A stretch of DNA of 9,621 nt from JANNHP01 sp031404455 (lineage in GTDB: Bacteria > Planctomycetota > JAJSAM01 > JAJVHW01): positions 1 to 9,621 of the forward strand of contig JANNHP010000276.1 of NCBI GenBank assembly GCA_031404455.1, given 5' to 3'. Shown here piece after piece: positions 1-6,971 of this stretch. The notes beneath the pieces were generated by a model. It did no database searches, was not told where the DNA came from, and saw nothing but the letters and a program-made list of their open reading frames with translations. Every line of letters begins with the position of its first letter. The first letter of the stretch is position 1. The position numbers were made by a program, and so were the translations under genes.

Positions 1-56
1 CGCGCTGCGCCGCTCGCGCCGCGTGCCGTTTCACCAGGTCGTAGATTCCAAAGCGC

Positions 57-491
57 GTGATGGCTTCGCGGCGGCGATTCAAGAAGACGGTGACTGAGTA
101 CTCGGGAATGCGGTGGGGCCTCTTCTTCCTCGGCGAGTACGCGGCGATGTTCGTGCTCTCGGGGATCACGGCGACGCTCTTCCTCGGCGGATGGACGGGG
201 CCCGTCCACTGGATCGCGGTGAACTGGTGCGGCGGAGCGCCGGGACCGCTCTTCGCCACGATCGACGGCGTCTCGACGTTCCAGTGGAGCGCGCTCATCG
301 AGATCCTGGGCGGCGCCGCCGAGTTCACCTGGAAGACGGCGCTCCTCTTCCTCCTCCAGATCCAGGTGCGCTGGACGCTGCCGCGCCTGCGCCTCGATCA
401 GGTCATGAGCCTCTGCTACAAGTACCTCGTTCCGTTCGCGATGGCCTGCATGATGTTCTGCGCGCTGGCCGGACTCATGGGGGCCAAGTAG
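57..491 (+). CDS. nuoH: NADH-quinone oxidoreductase subunit H (NuoH), C-terminal fragment with abnormal 5' end
   Basis: NuoH (ND1 family) is the membrane subunit of complex I that joins the peripheral arm to the proton-pumping arm and forms much of the quinone chamber. Clear homology starts at nt 93 with TEYSGMRW, the conserved loop before transmembrane helix 6. It continues through EYAAMFVLSG, the LFLGGW motif and the terminal signature LPRLRLDQVMSLCYKYLVP, ending at TAG 489-491. The fragment holds about three membrane helices; a full NuoH has eight and about 330-430 residues. Upstream, the usual NuoH loop PFDLPEAE..LV just before TEYSG is missing, and the frame is closed by TAG at 42-44. 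The start given (GTG 57, ATG at 60) is only the first possible one, and the 12 residues before TEYSG look non-native. The loop after GGW, about 45 residues, is longer than in E. coli NuoH. The gene abuts nuoI with no gap. Identity is certain; the 5' end is either a sequence/assembly junction or a real truncation. Confidence 0.85.
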   Translation: MMASRRRFKKTVTEYSGMRWGLFFLGEYAAMFVLSGITATLFLGGWTGPVHWIAVNWCGGAPGPLFATIDGVSTFQWSALIEILGGAAEFTWKTALLFLLQIQVRWTLPRLRLDQVMSLCYKYLVPFAMACMMFCALAGLMGAK

Positions 492-1043
492 ATGAGCTAC
501 TTCGGCAACGTCTGGGACGGCATCCGCACCACGGCGCAGGGCTTCAAGATCACGCTCTCGTACCTGAAGGTCCGGCCGTACACGGTCGAGTACCCGGACG
601 AGGTGCTCGCGATCGACAAGACGCGCCACCGAGGCATCCACGAGTACGACGTGGACCGCTGCATCTCGTGCCTCCTGTGCGCGAAGGCATGTCCCGTGGA
701 CTGCATCTACATCGAGAGCGCGCCCGACGACGCAGGCAAGCCCACCAAGGGCGAAGCGGCGATCATGACGCGCTACGACATCGACTATTCGAAGTGCCTC
801 TTCTGTGCGCTCTGCGTGCCGCCGTGCCCGACCGAGTGCATCCAGCTCGGCGAGAAGTTCAGCCTCCCCGGCCACACGCGCGACGAGATGGTCGTGCACT
901 TCCACCAGGGCGCCTACCCGATCCAGATGAAAACGCCCGAGTCCGTGAAGCAGATCGAGGACTTCAAGACGCGCGGTCTCTACGACAAGAAGAAGAAGGA
1001 GCGGGAAGCGGTGGGCATCCCCACGCTGCGCCCGCAGGTCTGA
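492..1043 (+). CDS. nuoI: NADH-quinone oxidoreductase subunit I (NuoI), 2x[4Fe-4S] ferredoxin-like
   Basis: NuoI is the TYKY-type subunit that carries electrons through clusters N6a and N6b toward N2 and the quinone site, at the foot of the peripheral arm on the cytoplasmic face. The 183-residue product has two complete CxxCxxCxxxCP motifs: C57/C60/C63/C67 (CISCLLCAKACP) and C102/C105/C108/C112 (CLFCALCVPPCP). Each is followed by a further Cys (C71, C116), giving the internal pseudo-twofold symmetry of the family. Residues 1-30 are the amphipathic N-terminal region that lies on the membrane. The length is normal for bacterial NuoI. The ATG directly follows the nuoH stop codon, with a G-rich stretch about 8 nt upstream as ribosome binding site. 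TGA at 1041-1043 is one base from nuoJ, so translation is very likely coupled. No cluster ligand is missing. Confidence 0.97.
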   Translation: MSYFGNVWDGIRTTAQGFKITLSYLKVRPYTVEYPDEVLAIDKTRHRGIHEYDVDRCISCLLCAKACPVDCIYIESAPDDAGKPTKGEAAIMTRYDIDYSKCLFCALCVPPCPTECIQLGEKFSLPGHTRDEMVVHFHQGAYPIQMKTPESVKQIEDFKTRGLYDKKKKEREAVGIPTLRPQV

Positions 1044-1044
1044 C

Positions 1045-1563
1045 ATGGAGACCGGCATCGGCATCCAGCTCGCCTTCTTCGCCTTCGCGGCGCTGACCGT
1101 GGGGTCGGCGCTCTTCGCGGCGACGGCGAAGAGCATCGTCCACGCGGCGTTCTCGCTCATGGCCACGTTCTTCGGCGTCGCCGGCATCTACGCCATCCTC
1201 GGCAGCGACTTCCTCGCCGTGACGCAGGTGCTCGTCTACGTCGGCGGCATCCTGATCCTCATCGTGTTCGGCGTGCTGCTCACCGACCGCGTGCCCCACG
1301 AGTACAAGGTCGCGAAGCCGCGCAACTACCTGCCGGCGATGATCGCGGCGGGGCTCGTCTTCGTGGCGCTCGCCGGAGCGGTGATGTCGGCGAAGTGGCC
1401 GAAGCTCGTCAAGGGAGAGCTCCCCGCGGCGACGACGACCGTCGAGGCGATCGGCCGCTCGCTGCTCACCGATTACCTCATCCCGTTCGAGTTCGCCTCG
1501 ATCCTGCTGCTCGTCGTCCTGGTCGGTGCCGCGCGGCTCGCCCGCGGAGGAGCGCGCAAGTGA
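1045..1563 (+). CDS. nuoJ: NADH-quinone oxidoreductase subunit J (NuoJ)
   Basis: NuoJ (ND6 family) is a small membrane subunit of complex I. Its third helix is known to switch between a pi-bulge and an alpha form during turnover, linking the quinone site to the pump. The 172-residue product shows about five hydrophobic segments. It carries the diagnostic motif VLVYVGGILILIVFGVLL at residues 63-79, with Y65 and G67 at the flexible point. The last helix is introduced by IPFEFASILLLVVLVGA (146-162), a typical NuoJ ending. The ATG lies 1 nt after the nuoI stop, with an AGG 6 nt upstream. Its TGA overlaps the GTG start of nuoK by 4 nt (GTGA). Length and composition are ordinary for the family. Confidence 0.95.
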   Translation: METGIGIQLAFFAFAALTVGSALFAATAKSIVHAAFSLMATFFGVAGIYAILGSDFLAVTQVLVYVGGILILIVFGVLLTDRVPHEYKVAKPRNYLPAMIAAGLVFVALAGAVMSAKWPKLVKGELPAATTTVEAIGRSLLTDYLIPFEFASILLLVVLVGAARLARGGARK

Positions 1564-1871
1564 CGGGCCTCACGATCAACCACTACCTCATGCTCTCGGC
1601 GATGCTCTTCGCGACGGGTGTCCTCGCCGTGACGCTGCGCCGCAACGCGATCGGCGTGCTCATCGGCATCGAGCTGATGCTCAACGCCGCGAACATCAAC
1701 CTCGTCGCGTTCAGCCGCCACCTCGGCAACCACGTTGATGGGGCGGTGTACGCGATCTTCGTCGTGATGCTCGCCGCCGCCGAGGCCGCGGTCGCGATCG
1801 CCATCGTGCTGAACGTCTTCCACCACGCGGCGTCGATCAGCGTGGACGACTACACCGAGATGAAGAACTGA
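1560..1871 (+). CDS. nuoK: NADH-quinone oxidoreductase subunit K (NuoK)
   Basis: NuoK (ND4L family) is a three-helix membrane subunit with the two buried glutamates that pass protons along the central hydrophilic axis of complex I. The 103-residue product is the usual length. E38 (GIELMLNAANINLVAF) and E75 (LAAAEAAVAIAIVL) match the two essential glutamates, E36 and E72 in E. coli. I start it at GTG 1560, inside the GTGA overlap with the nuoJ stop: a GGAGG at 1546-1550 sits 9 nt upstream, and the protein then begins just before the NHYLMLSAMLFATG helix, as NuoK should. The same frame is open further upstream (to 1395), but that part is an arginine/proline-rich shadow of nuoJ. The stop TGA 1869-1871 shares its A with the nuoL ATG. 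Confidence 0.96.
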   Translation: MTGLTINHYLMLSAMLFATGVLAVTLRRNAIGVLIGIELMLNAANINLVAFSRHLGNHVDGAVYAIFVVMLAAAEAAVAIAIVLNVFHHAASISVDDYTEMKN

Positions 1872-3868
1872 TGCCCACCGGCGTTCTCCTCTCCCTCGTG
1901 ATCCTGGCGATGCCGATGCTCTCGGCGCTCGTCATCGCGGCGTTCAAGAAGCAGCTCGGAACCAAGGCCGACGCAGTCGGCATCGGCACGATGGGCGTGG
2001 CGCTCGCGTGCGCCGTCTACATGGCGCTGAACCACGCGACGATCGCGGGCACGGGCTACGTCTTCGAGTGGTTCTCCGTTGCCGGGACGAGCTGGAAGAT
2101 CGGCATCGGCCTCGACGGCCTGACGCTCGCGATGCTCGTGGTCGTCACGCTCGTCAGCTTCCTCGTGCACCTCTTCAGCAAGGGGTACATGCACGGCGAC
2201 AGCCGCTACGAGGACTTCTACCGCTGGCTCGGACTCTTCACGTTCTCCATGATCGGACTCGTCATCAGCGACAACCTGATCACGCTGTTCGTCATGTGGG
2301 AGATCATGGGCCTCGCGTCCTACAAGCTGATCGGGCACTACTTCCAGAAGCAGTCCGCGTACCTCGCGTGCAAGAAGGCGTTCATGACGACGCGCGTCGG
2401 CGACGTCGGCATGTTCCTCGCCATGCTCGCGCTCTACACCTCGACCGGCTCGCTGCGCTTCGAGGAGATCTTCGCGAAGCTCGGCGACGTCCCGTCGTCC
2501 ACCATCACGTGGATCGCGCTCGGCCTTTTCATGGGCGCCGCCGGCAAGTCGGCGCAGTTCCCGCTGCACGTGTGGCTGCCCGACGCGATGGAAGGCCCCA
2601 CGCCCGTCAGCGCGCTCATCCACGCGGCCACGATGGTCGCCGCCGGCGTCTACCTGATCGGCCGGATGTACACGCTGATCGTGCTGTCGCCGATGGCGCT
2701 CCTCGTCATCGCGGTGGTCGGTGCCTTCACCGCGATCTTCGCCGCGTCGATCGCGTTCACGGCGACGGACATCAAGAAGGTCCTCGCCTACTCGACCATC
2801 TCGCAACTCGGTTTCATGTTCACCGCACTCGGTGTCGGCTCGAACTTCGCGTGGCAGGCCGGTCTCTTCCACCTCGTCACGCATGCCTTCTTCAAGGCGT
2901 GCCTCTTCCTCGGGTCGGGCTCGGTGATCCACGCGTGCCACCACGAGCAGGACATGACGCGGATGGGCGGGCTCTGGAAGAAGCTGCCGATCACCGGCGC
3001 CACGTACCTCGTCGCGTGCCTCTCGATCGCGGGCACACCGTTCGTCACCGCGGGCTTCTATTCGAAGGACCAGATCCTCGCGTCGCTCTGGGCCGGAGGG
3101 CACACGAGCTCCGTCTACTACGGCATCTTCTGGGTGCTCGCGCTGACGGCCGCGATGACGGCCTTCTACATGTTCCGCAGTTTCTGGCTGACGTTCTTCG
3201 GCAAGCCGCGCGACGCGCACGTCTACGAGCACGCGCACGAATCGCCGGCCACGATCACGATCCCGCTCATCGTCCTCGCCGCGCTCGCGATCGTGGCCGG
3301 CTTCGGCTGGAAGGATGCGTTCCTCCCCGCGGAAGGCGCTGAGACGTACGTCAAGTTCGCGAACTCGTTCACTCACGAGGATCCCGTCTGGCACCACGCG
3401 CACGGCTTCGCGCTGGCCGTCTCGGCCGTGATCTGGACGCTCGGAGTCGGCCTGTCGTGGTTCTGCTACATGACCGCGACCGGCGCGACGGCTCGGAAAC
3501 GCGCACGCGAGTTGATCGCTCCCTTGTACTTGGCCGCCTCGGCCAAGTACTGGATCGACGAGTTCATCGAGGTCGTGATCATCCGCACGACCGGGATCGT
3601 CGCTCTGCTCTCCGCGTGGATCGACCGCGACGCCATCGACGGCTTCGTCGACGCGACCGGGTCGGTCGGAATGAAGACCTCCGCCGCGTCCGGCGTCGCC
3701 GACATCCAGATCGTGGACGGCGCCGTGGACGGCACGGGCAGTCTCGCGTGGGGAGGCGGCGGCATCCTCTCGCGCATCCAGTCGGGCAAGATCCGCCACT
3801 ACCTCTTCGGCGCGGTGGCCGTGACCGCACTCTTCGCCGTGGTCGTCCTCTACATGAGCCGGAGCTAG
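1871..3868 (+). CDS. nuoL: NADH-quinone oxidoreductase subunit L (NuoL)
   Basis: NuoL (ND5 family) is the most distal antiporter-like proton channel of complex I and carries the long lateral helix that lies along the membrane arm. The 665-residue product has about 16 hydrophobic segments. Key residues are intact: E144 in MWEIMGLASY, K226 in AGKSAQFPLHVWLPDAMEGP, H334 and H338 in GLFHLVTHAF, and K399 in FYSKD; these correspond to the channel residues known from E. coli NuoL. The signature PTPVSALIHAATMVAAGVY follows at 244-261. Residues about 540-620 form the lateral-helix region, followed by a Gly-rich linker (628-631) and a final helix (about 642-662), as usual. The ATG overlaps the nuoK stop by 1 nt with only a weak ribosome binding site, so its translation probably depends on nuoK. 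nuoM follows after 3 nt. Confidence 0.97.
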   Translation: MPTGVLLSLVILAMPMLSALVIAAFKKQLGTKADAVGIGTMGVALACAVYMALNHATIAGTGYVFEWFSVAGTSWKIGIGLDGLTLAMLVVVTLVSFLVHLFSKGYMHGDSRYEDFYRWLGLFTFSMIGLVISDNLITLFVMWEIMGLASYKLIGHYFQKQSAYLACKKAFMTTRVGDVGMFLAMLALYTSTGSLRFEEIFAKLGDVPSSTITWIALGLFMGAAGKSAQFPLHVWLPDAMEGPTPVSALIHAATMVAAGVYLIGRMYTLIVLSPMALLVIAVVGAFTAIFAASIAFTATDIKKVLAYSTISQLGFMFTALGVGSNFAWQAGLFHLVTHAFFKACLFLGSGSVIHACHHEQDMTRMGGLWKKLPITGATYLVACLSIAGTPFVTAGFYSKDQILASLWAGGHTSSVYYGIFWVLALTAAMTAFYMFRSFWLTFFGKPRDAHVYEHAHESPATITIPLIVLAALAIVAGFGWKDAFLPAEGAETYVKFANSFTHEDPVWHHAHGFALAVSAVIWTLGVGLSWFCYMTATGATARKRARELIAPLYLAASAKYWIDEFIEVVIIRTTGIVALLSAWIDRDAIDGFVDATGSVGMKTSAASGVADIQIVDGAVDGTGSLAWGGGGILSRIQSGKIRHYLFGAVAVTALFAVVVLYMSRS

Positions 3869-3871
3869 ACG

Positions 3872-5407
3872 ATGAATCTCCTACTGACACTCCTCACCTT
3901 CGTCCCGCTCGCGGGCATCCTGCCGATCCTCTTCATGAAGGACGCGAAGACGATCCGGTGGACGGCGGCGGCGGTGTGCTTCGTCGAGATGCTGCTCTCG
4001 ATGTGGCTCTTCCACCGCTTCGACTCGGCGGCGAATGCGCCGCTCGGCACGTCGGCGTTCGCGGTGAACGCGTCGTGGATCAAGGTCGGCGCCTTCGACA
4101 TCCGCTACGCCATGGACGTGGACGGCATCTCGGTCCTGCTCGTGCTCCTCACCGGCATCCTCGGCTTCATCGCCTGCCTCTCGGGCTTCGGCGTCCAGAA
4201 GAACGTGAAGGGCTTCTTCGCCATGTACCTCCTGCTCTTGACGGGCATGGTGGGCACGTTCGTCGCGATGGACCTCTTCCTCTTCTACGTCTTCTGGGAA
4301 CTGATGCTCCTCCCGATGTACTTCCTCATCGGCCTCTGGGGCGGGCCGAAGCGGGAGTTCGCGGCCATCAAGTTCTTCATCTACACGCTGGTCGGCTCCG
4401 TGCTGATGCTCGGCGCCTTCATCGCCATCTACTTCCAGACGAAGTCGTTCTCGATCCCCGAGATCCTCGCGAAGCACGAGTTGATCTTCGAGGGCAACGA
4501 CACCATCCGCGCGATCCTCTTCGTCGGCCTCTTCATCGGCTTCGCGATCAAGGTGCCGGTGTTCCCGTTCCACACGTGGCTGCCGCTGGCGCACGTCGAA
4601 GCGCCGACGCCGATCTCCGTCATCCTGGCCGGAGTGCTGCTGAAGATGGGCGGGTACGGCCTGATGCGCATGGCGTTCCCGTGGTTCCCCGACGTCGTGG
4701 TGAAGGCGTGGCCCTGGCTCGCGACGCTCGCGGTCGTGTCGATCATCTACGGCGCCCTCGTGGCGCTCGCGCAGACCGACTGGAAGAAGCTCGTCGCGTA
4801 CTCGTCCGTCAGCCACATGGGCTACGTGCTGCTCGGACTCGCGACGCTCACGCCGGAAGGCGTCAACGGCGCAGTGCTCCAGATGTTCAGCCACGGAATC
4901 CTCGCCGGGATGATGTTCCTCCTCGTCGGCGTGATGTACGACCAGGTCCATCACCGCGACATGGACCGCTTCGGCGGCCTCGCGACGACGCTCCCGAAGT
5001 ACACGTTCGTGGCCATGATCGGCTTCTTCGGATCGCTCGGCCTGCCCGGCCTCTCGGGCTTCATCGCCGAGATGATGGTCTTCTTCGGGTCCTTCGCCGG
5101 GAAGCTCCCGCACGCGCAGACGTACACGGTCGTCGCGACGATCGGCGTCGTGCTCGGCGCGGCGTACATCCTCGTGATGATCCAGAAGATCTTCCTCGGC
5201 AAGCCCCGCGAGAAGCACGAGCACCCGCTCCACGAGCCGAACGGCCGCGAGTGGGCGATGCTCGCGCCGCTCGCCGTTCTGGCACTCTGGTTCGGCATCT
5301 GGCCGCGCACCGCGATCGACGTCGTGGACAAGCCGATCGCGCAGTGGTGCGACGGGTTTGCGAAGTACCTGCCTCGCGAGACCGGGTCCGTGGAGAAGGG
5401 GAAGTAG
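3872..5407 (+). CDS. nuoM: NADH-quinone oxidoreductase subunit M (NuoM)
   Basis: NuoM (ND4 family) is the middle of the three antiporter-like proton channels in complex I. The 511-residue product has about 14 hydrophobic helices. The conserved proton-path residues are present: E143 in FWELMLLPMYFLIG, K227 in FAIKVPVFPFHTWLPLAH, K258 in GVLLKMGGYG and E400 in GFIAEMMVF, equivalent to E144, K234, K265 and E407 in E. coli. The block HTWLPLAHVEAPTPISVILA (234-253) is the NuoM version of the antiporter signature and separates it from NuoL and NuoN. The C-terminus is short and charged. The ATG has a GGAG at 3861-3864, 7 nt upstream, and lies 3 nt after nuoL. The stop is 3 nt before the nuoN GTG. 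Confidence 0.97.
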   Translation: MNLLLTLLTFVPLAGILPILFMKDAKTIRWTAAAVCFVEMLLSMWLFHRFDSAANAPLGTSAFAVNASWIKVGAFDIRYAMDVDGISVLLVLLTGILGFIACLSGFGVQKNVKGFFAMYLLLLTGMVGTFVAMDLFLFYVFWELMLLPMYFLIGLWGGPKREFAAIKFFIYTLVGSVLMLGAFIAIYFQTKSFSIPEILAKHELIFEGNDTIRAILFVGLFIGFAIKVPVFPFHTWLPLAHVEAPTPISVILAGVLLKMGGYGLMRMAFPWFPDVVVKAWPWLATLAVVSIIYGALVALAQTDWKKLVAYSSVSHMGYVLLGLATLTPEGVNGAVLQMFSHGILAGMMFLLVGVMYDQVHHRDMDRFGGLATTLPKYTFVAMIGFFGSLGLPGLSGFIAEMMVFFGSFAGKLPHAQTYTVVATIGVVLGAAYILVMIQKIFLGKPREKHEHPLHEPNGREWAMLAPLAVLALWFGIWPRTAIDVVDKPIAQWCDGFAKYLPRETGSVEKGK

Positions 5408-5410
5408 CCG

Positions 5411-6970
5411 GTGACTCCCTTCCTCCTCGCCCAGGAAAGAGCCGGAGAACTCTCCGCCGCGCTGATGCCCGATCTCGGGCGTCTGGCGCCCGAGCTCTTC
5501 CTCTGCGCGATGGTGCTCGTCGTGCTGTTGCTCGACGTGATCCGCGGACGCGGGCCGAGCGAGTTCCACCCGCGGCTCACGCTGCTCGGCATCTTCGGCG
5601 CGGCGGGACTCGTCGTCTGGCAGGTGATGCAGGACGGGGCCCCGGTGAACGTCGGCTACGCCGGGTTCCACGCGCTGCAGGTCGACCACCTGGGTGCTGT
5701 CTTCAAGCTGATCTTCCTCGCGACGGGCGCGCTGACGGTCCTCTTCATCGGCCGCTCGCGCGAGGCGTACGGCAACGAGGCCGAGCTCTCGATCCTGATG
5801 TTCGGCGCCCTCGCGGGCATGTGCTACCTCGCCTCCGCGACCGAACTCCTCGGCTTCTACCTCGCATTCGAGACCGTGTCGTACACGGGCTACCTGATGG
5901 CCGGCTATCGCACCGACAGCGTGCGCAGCGCGGAGGCGGGCGGAAAGTACGTCATCTTCGGATCGGTCTCGTCGGCGGTGATGCTCTTCGGCCTGTCACT
6001 GATCTACGGCTACACGGGCTCGACGCAGTTCGGCGCGATCGCCGAGGCGCTCTCCGCGGCGCCGCGCGAACCGGTCCTGCTGGTCGCCGCGGTGTTCGTG
6101 TTCGGCGGCTTCGCGTTCAAGGCGGCCGCGTTCCCGTTCCAGTTCTGGTGCCCCGACGTCTACGAGGGCGCGCCCGCACCGATCGCCGGCTTCCTCGCCG
6201 TCGCGTCGAAGGCGGCGGTCTTCTCGGTGATCCTGCGCGTGCTCGTCACGTACCCCGCGGTGGGGCACGCCGAGCCGCACGTCGCCGACCTCCTCGCGAC
6301 GAACGGGACGTTCATCCAGCAGATCCTGATCTGTTCGGCAGTCGCCACGATGACGTGGGGCAACCTCGCGGCTCTCAGGCAGACGAACCTCCAGCGCATG
6401 CTGGCGTACTCGTCGATCGCGCACGCGGGCTACCTGTTGATGACCGCGGCCGTGATCGCGCCCGGCAACGCCGCCGCGATGGGCGCGATCGTCTTCTACT
6501 TCCTCATCTACCTCTGCATGAACCTCGGCGCCTTCTTCGTGGTGACGCTGCTGCGCCGCGACGCGGGCAGCGCCGAGATCTCGGATCTGCGCGGACTCGG
6601 CTTCCGGCACCCCGTCCTCGCCGTCTCTCTCGCGGTCATGCTCTTCTCGCTCACGGGACTGCCGCCGACGGCCGGGTTCGTCGGCAAGTTCCAGCTCTTC
6701 GCCCCGGTCATCGAGCAGGGCTGGTACGTGCTCGCGGCGATCGGCCTCATCAACGGCGCCATCTCGCTCTATTACTACGCGAAGCCGCTCCGCGAGATGT
6801 TCCTCACCGAGCCCGGCGACGCGGACGCGACGAAGCTCGCGCCCACGTCGGCCGATCTCGCGCTCGTGGTGCTGCTCGCGGCACCGCTCCTCTTCTTCGG
6901 TCTCTTCGGCTGGGACCACCTGACCGAGTTCGCGCGGTCGGTCGGCCCCGTCGCCCTTGGAGTGCGCTGA
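5411..6970 (+). CDS. nuoN: NADH-quinone oxidoreductase subunit N (NuoN)
   Basis: NuoN (ND2 family) is the antiporter-like proton channel nearest the quinone-binding part of complex I. The 519-residue product has about 14 hydrophobic helices. Proton-path residues are present: E154 in FYLAFETVSYTGYLMAGY, K237 in FGGFAFKAAAFPFQFWCPDV, K267 in AVASKAAVF and K426 in GFVGKFQLF, equivalent to E133, K217, K247 and K395 in E. coli. LAYSSIAHAGYLL (331-343) is another family signature. The GTG start is supported by an AAGGGGA at 5396-5402, 8 nt upstream. The frame just upstream belongs to the end of nuoM, so no earlier start is likely. The product begins with about 25 polar and amphipathic residues before the first helix. 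One base separates its TGA from the next gene. Confidence 0.96.
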   Translation: MTPFLLAQERAGELSAALMPDLGRLAPELFLCAMVLVVLLLDVIRGRGPSEFHPRLTLLGIFGAAGLVVWQVMQDGAPVNVGYAGFHALQVDHLGAVFKLIFLATGALTVLFIGRSREAYGNEAELSILMFGALAGMCYLASATELLGFYLAFETVSYTGYLMAGYRTDSVRSAEAGGKYVIFGSVSSAVMLFGLSLIYGYTGSTQFGAIAEALSAAPREPVLLVAAVFVFGGFAFKAAAFPFQFWCPDVYEGAPAPIAGFLAVASKAAVFSVILRVLVTYPAVGHAEPHVADLLATNGTFIQQILICSAVATMTWGNLAALRQTNLQRMLAYSSIAHAGYLLMTAAVIAPGNAAAMGAIVFYFLIYLCMNLGAFFVVTLLRRDAGSAEISDLRGLGFRHPVLAVSLAVMLFSLTGLPPTAGFVGKFQLFAPVIEQGWYVLAAIGLINGAISLYYYAKPLREMFLTEPGDADATKLAPTSADLALVVLLAAPLLFFGLFGWDHLTEFARSVGPVALGVR

Positions 6971-6971
6971 C

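Noticed and set aside
1..110. Inverted-duplication artefact at the GAGTACTC palindrome
   Set aside because: The sequence on the left of the palindrome is not the reverse complement of that on the right, so a simple fold-back artefact does not explain the broken nuoH end.
1395..1559. Upstream extension of nuoK
   Set aside because: This stretch is a shadow of nuoJ. The GTG at 1560 with GGAGG upstream gives the normal NuoK length and N-terminus.
1850..3799. Long minus-strand open frame (649 codons) opposite nuoL
   Set aside because: It is antisense to hydrophobic GC-rich codons, which gives a Glu/Asp/Arg/His-rich nonsense protein with no plausible fold. The same holds for the minus-strand frames 3881-5689, 5996-6973, 6804-7964 and 8543-9523.
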